Positions 9,006 through 16,267 of a stretch of 28,299 nt of DNA are shown piece after piece. The DNA comes from JBJKPP01 sp046706145. Its GTDB lineage: Bacteria; Bacteroidota; Ignavibacteria; Ignavibacteriales; Ignavibacteriaceae. Numbering within the stretch: the stretch's first letter is position 1; every line of letters begins with the position of its first letter. A program made the position numbers and the translations under genes. The notes under the pieces were generated by a model. The model was given only the letters and a program-made list of their open reading frames with translations. It made no database searches and was not told the DNA's origin. The DNA lies in contig JBJKPP010000220.1 in the NCBI GenBank assembly GCA_046706145.1, positions 1 through 28,299 of the forward strand, in the 5' to 3' direction.

Positions 9006-10310
9006 TTAATTCATAAATAAGAGATTTACCTGTTTAGCCGCATCATCTATCGCCTGCTTCGGGGTTTTCTTTCCATAAACAACACACGCTTCATACTCTT
9101 GCGAAATAATATCAAACACTTCTGTTAAATTTTTACATTGGTCGGTTCCCCTAACATGTTTTGCTTGCTCAGCAAATATTCTCATCATTGGGCGTGAGTT
9201 AAAATATTCTGAATATAATTTGTCTTCTAATAAATTTTTTCTTCGTGGGAGTTGGTCTGTAGTTTTCAGGAATTTGAGATCATTCTTTCGGCTTAGCATA
9301 AATTCTGTAAAATCCCAGGCCAATTGCGGATTCGGACAAGTTTTGAATATCACTATATTTTTAGGGTCACAATATGTATAAACGGGCCCTTTGTGGTTAT
9401 CAGGGACAGGTAAATGAGCAAAAGAATATTTAAATCCTTTTGGCTTATATTTATTAGCATGTGCAATTTCCCACGGACCAGTAAATCTTGTCGCAATAAT
9501 TCCCGATAGGAAAACATCCTGTTGTACATCTAATCTTTCCCTCGAAAAATAATTTTTTTTATAAAGTGTCTGCAAAAATGAAAAAACATCAATAGCATAT
9601 TTATTATCAAATGCTGCTTTGTTATTTTTAATCAATGGGGCCCCATTAGATGCAGCTATATAAAGAGGATAAAAATCAAACAATCTCTGCCACCAAGTAA
9701 CAAGCACATCTCTGTAACCAAACCATCTGTTAACGTAGGGACCTTTATTCATATCTTTCTGATATAAAGCCGACGCATGGAGAAATTGCTGGTAGTCTGA
9801 GGGGGGGTTATCATTAAGCCCAATTTGCTCCAACTGTTTTGCATTATACATCATCATAATAGGATTAATTTTCCATGGAACCTGATAAATATGCCCATCG
9901 CTTGAAGTCACCTCTTTAACAACCGAACTATCGCACCTGGAATAAATAAATTTTAGAAATCCTTTAAGAGTATCGAGAGCAACAAGCTTATTGGCTAGCG
10001 CATAGGACTCAACATCTCCCTCCCACATGTTAGAATAAACATCTGGAGTTGTATTCCCTACTACTGCTGCTAAAATAATTTCTTCACTGGAACGACCTTC
10101 CGGCACAGGTTGAAAACTTACGGGTTTATCTGGATGGATTGAGTTCCAATCTTTGACGATTTCCCGCGCAAATTCTATTTCCTGAGTGTTGTTGCTAGAC
10201 CAATACAGAAGACCATTGTTTCTCCTTTCAGAATTGCTGCAAGAGACAACTATAATTGAAAGCATTAGAAACAGTGAAAATCTAATAAGTTCTGATTTTC
10301 CTTTATTCAA
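9006..10310 (-). CDS. Extracytoplasmic sugar-binding lipoprotein of the ABC importer
   Basis: This 434-residue protein has a lipoprotein signal peptide with lipobox VVSC, the acylated residue being Cys24. The mature chain has the pattern of family 1 sugar-binding proteins: LLYWSSNNTQEIEFAREIVK near the start, AAVVGNTTPDVYSNMWEGDV, then DGHIYQVPWKINPIMMMYN, a Trp-rich middle (RWFGYRDVLVTWWQRLFDFY) and PNPQLAWDFTEFML near the end. It is probably anchored on the periplasmic face of the inner membrane and passes oligosaccharides to the two permeases. The aromatic-rich middle fits carbohydrate stacking. An AAAGAGA sequence lies about 8 bases before the ATG. A 40-base gap separates it from the parvulin gene upstream, so it may belong to the same long transcript. 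Confidence 0.9.
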   Translation of the reverse strand: MNKGKSELIRFSLFLMLSIIVVSCSNSERRNNGLLYWSSNNTQEIEFAREIVKDWNSIHPDKPVSFQPVPEGRSSEEIILAAVVGNTTPDVYSNMWEGDVESYALANKLVALDTLKGFLKFIYSRCDSSVVKEVTSSDGHIYQVPWKINPIMMMYNAKQLEQIGLNDNPPSDYQQFLHASALYQKDMNKGPYVNRWFGYRDVLVTWWQRLFDFYPLYIAASNGAPLIKNNKAAFDNKYAIDVFSFLQTLYKKNYFSRERLDVQQDVFLSGIIATRFTGPWEIAHANKYKPKGFKYSFAHLPVPDNHKGPVYTYCDPKNIVIFKTCPNPQLAWDFTEFMLSRKNDLKFLKTTDQLPRRKNLLEDKLYSEYFNSRPMMRIFAEQAKHVRGTDQCKNLTEVFDIISQEYEACVVYGKKTPKQAIDDAAKQVNLLFMN

Positions 10311-10350
10311 AATATTCTCTTTTCAAACTTTTTAAGTTTTATAATAAAGA

Positions 10351-11883
10351 TTATTCCCGAGTCTGCCATCTGAAGTCAATAGTCGGATAAGCCGGATGAG
10401 GATATATTCCTCCTCTTTTGATGATATAAAAATCCACAGCTCGTGGATCATCGGCGTCATGTACTTTCAATGAACTCAAAAGTTTTTTATTAATGACAAC
10501 ACGATACTTTTCTCTCAAACTAATAATGGCATGAAGAAGTTTAGCTTTTAGAAGCTTCTGTTTATCTTCTGCCCTCGCCGAAGAAGGGTTTTCTATTGCT
10601 AATCCCACGGAGTTCGCAATTTGGTCTCTTACAATCGAATAAACAATTTTATCTCTCCACCACTCGACCTGCTGCTTAATAATTTCTTTGTTTTGATATC
10701 CTTTCTCATAAGCCAAATCAACAAGATATTCATCTCTAATCATTTCCCAAATCATACTCTCAATGCTGGCAGAAAAAGAGTCAAAACTCTTGTTGTTAAA
10801 TTTTTCATAGTTATCTCTTGGCCTGAACCAATGAATAAAATCGGAAATAGTAACAGAATCAGAATTTGTCCTTACTAATGCTAAATCACTATAGTTTTTA
10901 GTGTTAAGTTCTTTAAGTTCTTTTTTAAGTCGCTCACCCAATTTCCAGTTGTTATATTTTTCTTTAGGAAGATAATAGCCTCCAAGGTATGAGCGTAAAA
11001 TGTCGAAAACTTTTCCCTGGATAATTGGATTATGTTTCATCATCATATTGTGAATAAATTGGTCTGATATCTTATCGGCTTTTTCTTTTTTCAGCATAAA
11101 TTCAACATTCTTTGCTTCTTTCTCATGTTCTGCTTCGCCAACAATCATTTTCTTCCAGATATCTACTAACTTAACAATGTAATATCCATCTGGTCCACGA
11201 ACCGGTTGTGAAACTTCGCCTATTTTCATTGTGTCAACAACGCTAGCAAATTGCGGATTCCTCCAACGCAAATCAAATTTGTCGACTTGCATAGTACGTG
11301 TATCAGCCGTAATAGAGTCAATTTTCAGTTGTATGTTGAACACTGAATCGAATGGAATACCTGTTTTTAAGATTGTAGTGTATAAATGAAGGCGTTGTTC
11401 ATCTGGAGCGTAAATCCATTTAATTTGATAAGAAAATTGTTTTTCATATACTCCTCTTTCCACCTTTTTTTTCGATACCTCTACCTTGTTAAAAATATCA
11501 TCCATAAACATTTGATCTGTAGAAATATCTCCTGTTATCGCGTTTAATAATTCTTTAGCTCGTTCTGTTGTATCCAAATTTTCTGAATAACCTTTAAGAG
11601 CCAACAATTTTTCATTAATCATATATTTCAAGAAAACACTTTTAGATTTTTTTTCCCTCTTTGCAAAAGCCGGTCCAAACTCATAACTAGCAAGAAATTC
11701 CCTTGCCGTAATAGCTTTGTTTCCCACCCAGGCAACAACACTGTCACCTATGTCTGATTTAAAAGCTAAGTCAAATCCTATTTCACTGGTAGAATCGGGC
11801 GGTGAGGTTCTCGCTTTCACTGGGGTGCTGAGTAAAGTTCCCCATAAAAGTACAAAAATAATAGAAAGGATCTTTTTTAACAC
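10351..11883 (-). CDS. Exported parvulin-type peptidyl-prolyl isomerase / SurA-like chaperone
   Basis: A 510-residue protein with a signal peptide (about 1-25, ending near PVKA). The early helical part (AREFLASYEFGP, KSVFLKYMINEKLLALKGYS) resembles the N-terminal domain of SurA/PrsA chaperones. A parvulin-like segment lies at about 200-245, with VVDTMKIGEVSQPVRGPDGY and YYIVKLVDI, which is the usual end of a PpiC/rotamase domain. The long remainder is helical and charged and probably also chaperone-like. It follows the TonB receptor, the 1104-residue surface protein and the PorV-like barrel by short gaps, so it may assist folding of those outer-membrane proteins during export. I see only one parvulin domain, and it may be degenerate, so isomerase activity is uncertain. 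Confidence 0.8.
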   Translation of the reverse strand: MLKKILSIIFVLLWGTLLSTPVKARTSPPDSTSEIGFDLAFKSDIGDSVVAWVGNKAITAREFLASYEFGPAFAKREKKSKSVFLKYMINEKLLALKGYSENLDTTERAKELLNAITGDISTDQMFMDDIFNKVEVSKKKVERGVYEKQFSYQIKWIYAPDEQRLHLYTTILKTGIPFDSVFNIQLKIDSITADTRTMQVDKFDLRWRNPQFASVVDTMKIGEVSQPVRGPDGYYIVKLVDIWKKMIVGEAEHEKEAKNVEFMLKKEKADKISDQFIHNMMMKHNPIIQGKVFDILRSYLGGYYLPKEKYNNWKLGERLKKELKELNTKNYSDLALVRTNSDSVTISDFIHWFRPRDNYEKFNNKSFDSFSASIESMIWEMIRDEYLVDLAYEKGYQNKEIIKQQVEWWRDKIVYSIVRDQIANSVGLAIENPSSARAEDKQKLLKAKLLHAIISLREKYRVVINKKLLSSLKVHDADDPRAVDFYIIKRGGIYPHPAYPTIDFRWQTRE

Positions 11884-11903
11884 TTTTCTTCACAATATAT
11901 GGA

Positions 11904-12923
11904 TTAGAATTGAATACCTAAGGAAAACACACCAACATATCCAAGCCTCCCAAAGTTTCTGTATGAATAATCAAATTTAATGGGGGTATTGGAAAAGAGC
12001 ATCTTTGATGTAACGCCGAAACCAAATGTCAATCCGCCTTCCCCGTCTTTTAAAAATAATGACTGGTATCCTATTCTTGCAAACAAAAAACCTTGATAGC
12101 CTAACTGGCTGCCTACATTCAAACTTTCATAATTGTCGTTCGGATGAAGTGCATCTGCTGCAACCGTCCATTGAAAAATATCATTATTCACAACATTAGT
12201 TGACACACCAATTCTGAAAAGTAATGGTAACGACCATGAGTCAAGATCAATCACATATGGAACTTGACTATTTGTTCCCAGCTGATTAGGAGCAACACTG
12301 TAATATGTTCTGGTATCAATTCCAGATAACTTCATTTTTGTTCCGAAGTTGGAAAGGGATGCACCAATAGTAAGACCTCCTATCAAATTCGTTTTAAGCA
12401 AGGTACCAAAGTCAAAAGCAATGGCATTACTGCCCATGTGCCAAATTGTTTCTTGAATATATTTACCTGTAATACCTATAGAAAATTTATCTGTCAAGCT
12501 TCTAGAGTATGAAATTCCTACGGCAATGTCTGATGCAGTATAATATTCCCCTGTACCTTCAGGCATATCTACAGTTCTGACTTTTTGCTCACCCATTGTG
12601 ACAGAGGTAAGGCTGGCCCCAATGGTACCGAAATCACCCAAGGGAATAGCCAAAGCTGCAAAATCGAGTCCCGTACCGGCAAGCCAATCCATATGAGAAA
12701 TTGAAACATCATTTCTATCAAGAGTAGCAATACCAGCTACATTCCAGTATAAAGCTGTAGCATCATTTGCTATGCTTACAAAAGCTCCACCCATTCCATT
12801 AGACGGACCCACGCCAATTTCCAAAAAAGTACCCGCAGTAGTTCCAACTTTTGATATACTTTGTGAGAAAACGAGAACACAATTTAAGAGTACTATAATT
12901 CCAGCAGTAAAAAAAGTTTTCAT
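11904..12923 (-). CDS. PorV/PorQ-family outer-membrane barrel protein
   Basis: A 339-residue protein with a signal peptide (about 1-20) and the hallmark N-terminal segment of the PorV/PorQ family: a short strand, GPSNGMGGAFVSIANDATAL, then YWNVAGIATLD. Alternating hydrophobic strands follow to the end and the last residue is Phe, as in outer-membrane beta-barrels. PorV shuttles type IX secretion substrates to the attachment complex; members beside TonB receptors are uncharacterised. It sits 21 bases after the 1104-residue protein, which ends in a T9SS-like domain, and 20 bases before the parvulin gene. A dedicated partner role for that surface protein is a reasonable inference. Confidence 0.85.
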   Translation of the reverse strand: MKTFFTAGIIVLLNCVLVFSQSISKVGTTAGTFLEIGVGPSNGMGGAFVSIANDATALYWNVAGIATLDRNDVSISHMDWLAGTGLDFAALAIPLGDFGTIGASLTSVTMGEQKVRTVDMPEGTGEYYTASDIAVGISYSRSLTDKFSIGITGKYIQETIWHMGSNAIAFDFGTLLKTNLIGGLTIGASLSNFGTKMKLSGIDTRTYYSVAPNQLGTNSQVPYVIDLDSWSLPLLFRIGVSTNVVNNDIFQWTVAADALHPNDNYESLNVGSQLGYQGFLFARIGYQSLFLKDGEGGLTFGFGVTSKMLFSNTPIKFDYSYRNFGRLGYVGVFSLGIQF

Positions 12924-12944
12924 TTTTATCTCAAATACTTTTTC

Positions 12945-15900
12945 TCATTTTATAATTGCAAATCTTCCGATTTTTTTACCTATTGAAGATTCAACTTCAA
13001 AAATGTACACTCCAAAAGCTATGTCCATTCCATCTTTCGAAACAAGATTCCATGGTTCTTGACCGTTATCTAGCGCGCTGTCATGGTATAGAGTTTGCAC
13101 AAGATTGCCGCTTAATGTATAAATACGAATTGTACATTTCGCTGGCAGATGAATAAAATAAATTCGCCTTTCTCCCCTACCGACTTCGGTAGTTGCAGGC
13201 TCCCATGATGCGGCTCCAGGATATGGGTCAGGCACGACTGCAATATCACTCATATCATTTTTAATTTTTGACTGATCCAAGTATGCAGACTTTGTAGTAA
13301 ATTGATAATACTCACCGTTTCTGAAAGGTTTCGTTGTGACTATCTTATAAGCGTCACCAGTCTGTGGTGGTTTTTGATCTGATGCAGCTATAGAAGTGTC
13401 TTTGAAAATGGAGAACGACCATCCAACATGTCGATTACTAAAACTTGTCACTTTCGCACCAAGTGAATCTCCTGCTATAATAAACAGTGCATCACCATCT
13501 TCGAATAAACCATTTTTGTTTAAATCTTTAAAAATAAACTGCATGTGTTTAATATTATCTGTAAGATCCTCTACTGTAATGTCTGTTGCTTCCGGCTTAG
13601 AAAAAGAGTCTCCAGGGTATGAGGTATCTCCTTTCCCAGGCTCAGTAAAATGAATTAAAAAATCAGCCGGAAAATTAACCCGCTGCCCCTGGTAGGCAGC
13701 TGCATACCTTGAATCAAAACCAACATCAACAATGTAATTACTACTTCCAGATTGCCATTTTGAGTTCAACTTGTCAATGGTAACTGATGTATCGTTCCTT
13801 AGGTTAATATTAAATCCGTTTTTAACTACCGTTTCTGCAGTGTTGGTTATGAATTTTGTAAAAGGAATAATCGTGTCTTTTGCCGAATAATCAATTAACC
13901 CATAATATGGATAAGGATCATTGTGGAAAGGGCTACTTTCCTTAAACACTAACCGGTAAGTTTCATAATTTTTAATTGAGTCGGAATTAAGAACATTGAT
14001 AGATGCCCAGCCAGTGCCTGGTCCGGAAGAATCAAAATTAGCGATCTGTGGCGGCACATACCCTGCAGAAGGTGCGGTTGGAGTCACAACTGCCGTATTA
14101 ACATCCGTAGTAACTTTGCCATTTGCATCAACCTTAATTATTGTCGTTGTTTCGGTAGGAGGAATTCCTTGAACCTCTCCATTAATGTTAGTTTCAACAA
14201 AACCTTTATCATACGCGCTTACAGCATAATAATAAGTTTGTCCGTTTTGAACAGTGGTGTCGATATAAGAATGTCTTAGACCCGAATCATTTCCCAAATA
14301 AAATTGCGCTCCATTAACAGATATTGGACTAAGTCCAGTAACACCGTCTTTCAAATCAAATTGTGCAATTGGTTGTCTGAAGGTCGGAGTACCGTATGCA
14401 TCTGTAATTGTTTTATCCTCTACAAAATTTGGTTCCGTAGATCTATAAATTCTATAACCTTCAAAGTTTACCCTTTGATAGAAAGCATCGTAAGTTTTTT
14501 CTGCCCGGTCGTCCCAATAAAGAATTACTTTGTGATCACCAGCTATTGCTGTTACAATAGGTTTGTCTGGTGGTTTTGCAAAATTATAACTAGCGTTATA
14601 AATGGCCTGAATTGTTTGTTTTCTCCTAAACAAATCATCTTCATTAAGTCCAAACAACAAAGACATTGAGAATCTTTGTGTTTCTCCAGTCTGCTGCTCG
14701 GTTCCTGTTTTTGTTGAATAGGTATTCCTTCCATCCATTTCGAAAAGATACGATGAAAAGAAATTGGCTAAATTAACCCCAACTAATGATTGTTCATGAG
14801 GAGCAGGCAGGGCCGATAATGCTCCCCAGTTTCTCTCATCGTTATTTAAATCATAAGTATGAACGGCAAATATTTGAAATCCCGTAAGACCCAGTTGATC
14901 TGATTCATCTTTATCCAGGTTTCCAAAGTCAGGTTCCCCTTGTTCAGGTTTGAGGTCCCCCTCCGTTCCATTTGCATCCGGACCTTTATAATTAGAATCC
15001 AGAGGACCGATGCCGTCACTTCCAACATCGTCAGTTTCAGGATTCCAATTGCCATTTTCATCACCTGGCCACCAAAGCTTGTCCTTTATAGCAGGAACGT
15101 CATTAAGAGATTGATAATTGAAAAAACTTAGGAATTTGGTTGTGTCATGAGTAGCCGCAAAGGCAGCCCTAACTCCCCCAGCCGGTACCGGAGCAACGCC
15201 ATAAAGTTTTTGGAGCTTTGCAGCGTAAGGAGAAGTTGCCTCGTATATTGGTCCGTGGTATTGAGAGTACCTAGGCCATGTTTCAGCTGGGTCATCTCTG
15301 GATTCATCTATCATACCATCGTTGTCATTATCTATACCATCGTAGTCAATTCCCGGACTTTCTAGAAATGCATAACCAGCATAACCAACCGGGGACCAAT
15401 TTCCCGGACTTCCATAAGAAACAGTTGACCACGCATAAGAAATATTTAGATTTTGATTATAGTCACCTGCATTATTTGAAGAGTTATCATGCCCACCAAT
15501 TCCCCAATCAACATATTGAGCAAACAATGTTTTGGGGTAATCAGTTGTTCCCATGTTAGTTATTTCGTAATACCAAAATATTACATCTTCAGCCAGAACT
15601 TGAGACCACTGAAAACCTCTCCCCTTAACTTGCATTCCAAGCCCACCACGGGTAGTATCGTCAGCATCCGGATAGAAATGATATTGCTGAATATATTGGC
15701 GGTCTTCATTATCATCAAAAACAAAATAACTTTCCAAGTCAGCATTCAAAACACCCTTACCAAAAAAACCATCCCATTGTCCTGCCCAATCAGAAGGTCT
15801 ATCCGGCCAACTGCTTGGCCAAGTCGAGGGATCGTCACTTCTGGCAACAGAACTTTGATATGGATTAGCATAACCAGGTAATGGCCACCATCCATAAGTT

Positions 15901-16259
15901 ACACCAGTTGCTGGGTCATAACGAGTATACTCGTAATAGTTAGTCTCCAAAGGATGAAAAGTATTCCCATTTTTATGAGCCTCTGCTTGGACTATAATAG
16001 CTACACCATCGACATAAGTATGGCCCGATCCTTTGGGCCACACCCCGCTTAATGTAGGTTGATTTTGCCAATCCGCAATTTCACCAAAATTATAAAACAC
16101 TGTTTGTACAAGGTTACCATCCATCATACCCATCTTAGTGTAATTATGATTTCCCTTGTGTTTGTCCACTATTGTTTGACCCGATGACAATACGCTTAAT
16201 GTTAAAAGCAAAATCATGGTCAGCAGTTTTGTCGAGTATTTTTTAAGTATAGATTTCAT
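12945..16259 (-). CDS. Large secreted surface protein with Fn3-like domain and T9SS-like C-terminus
   Basis: A 1104-residue protein with a signal peptide (about 1-28, ending near SSGQ). The N-terminal half is rich in Trp, Tyr, Gly and Asp, with an acidic loop IDNDNDGMIDESRDD (about 308-322) and further DENGNWNPETDD and DLNNDE stretches that look calcium-binding. A fibronectin type III-like domain spans about 563-690 (PPDKPIVTAIAG, GYRIYRSTEPNF, YYYAVSAYDKGF). The last 100 residues (from VVPDPYPGAASWEP through IRIYTLSGNLVQTL to GVYIFEV and GRFAIIK) form a T9SS-type sorting domain of the VVPxPY kind rather than the NYPNPFNP kind. It starts 8 bases after the TonB receptor stop. Known TonB glycan receptors pair with SusD lipoproteins. 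This protein holds the equivalent gene position but looks nothing like SusD. Function is unknown. Confidence 0.82.
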   Translation of the reverse strand: MKSILKKYSTKLLTMILLLTLSVLSSGQTIVDKHKGNHNYTKMGMMDGNLVQTVFYNFGEIADWQNQPTLSGVWPKGSGHTYVDGVAIIVQAEAHKNGNTFHPLETNYYEYTRYDPATGVTYGWWPLPGYANPYQSSVARSDDPSTWPSSWPDRPSDWAGQWDGFFGKGVLNADLESYFVFDDNEDRQYIQQYHFYPDADDTTRGGLGMQVKGRGFQWSQVLAEDVIFWYYEITNMGTTDYPKTLFAQYVDWGIGGHDNSSNNAGDYNQNLNISYAWSTVSYGSPGNWSPVGYAGYAFLESPGIDYDGIDNDNDGMIDESRDDPAETWPRYSQYHGPIYEATSPYAAKLQKLYGVAPVPAGGVRAAFAATHDTTKFLSFFNYQSLNDVPAIKDKLWWPGDENGNWNPETDDVGSDGIGPLDSNYKGPDANGTEGDLKPEQGEPDFGNLDKDESDQLGLTGFQIFAVHTYDLNNDERNWGALSALPAPHEQSLVGVNLANFFSSYLFEMDGRNTYSTKTGTEQQTGETQRFSMSLLFGLNEDDLFRRKQTIQAIYNASYNFAKPPDKPIVTAIAGDHKVILYWDDRAEKTYDAFYQRVNFEGYRIYRSTEPNFVEDKTITDAYGTPTFRQPIAQFDLKDGVTGLSPISVNGAQFYLGNDSGLRHSYIDTTVQNGQTYYYAVSAYDKGFVETNINGEVQGIPPTETTTIIKVDANGKVTTDVNTAVVTPTAPSAGYVPPQIANFDSSGPGTGWASINVLNSDSIKNYETYRLVFKESSPFHNDPYPYYGLIDYSAKDTIIPFTKFITNTAETVVKNGFNINLRNDTSVTIDKLNSKWQSGSSNYIVDVGFDSRYAAAYQGQRVNFPADFLIHFTEPGKGDTSYPGDSFSKPEATDITVEDLTDNIKHMQFIFKDLNKNGLFEDGDALFIIAGDSLGAKVTSFSNRHVGWSFSIFKDTSIAASDQKPPQTGDAYKIVTTKPFRNGEYYQFTTKSAYLDQSKIKNDMSDIAVVPDPYPGAASWEPATTEVGRGERRIYFIHLPAKCTIRIYTLSGNLVQTLYHDSALDNGQEPWNLVSKDGMDIAFGVYIFEVESSIGKKIGRFAIIK

Positions 16260-16267
16260 ACAACAAT

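Noticed and set aside
10325..10339. AAACTT-TTT-AAGTTT hairpin between the parvulin and lipoprotein genes as a terminator
   Set aside because: The stem is only 6 base pairs, nearly all A-T, without a proper U run. Such hairpins are expected by chance in this AT-rich DNA.
15300..15340. Acidic DNDNDG loop in the 1104-residue protein as a dockerin
   Set aside because: Only one calcium-loop-like segment is seen there and the duplicated dockerin helix pattern is absent. It is more likely an isolated calcium-binding loop.
15489..15881. 130-codon plus-strand open frame
   Set aside because: It lies wholly antisense to the 1104-residue surface protein, has no SD and its translation shows no family-like pattern. 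The same holds for the 121-codon frame at 14304-14669.
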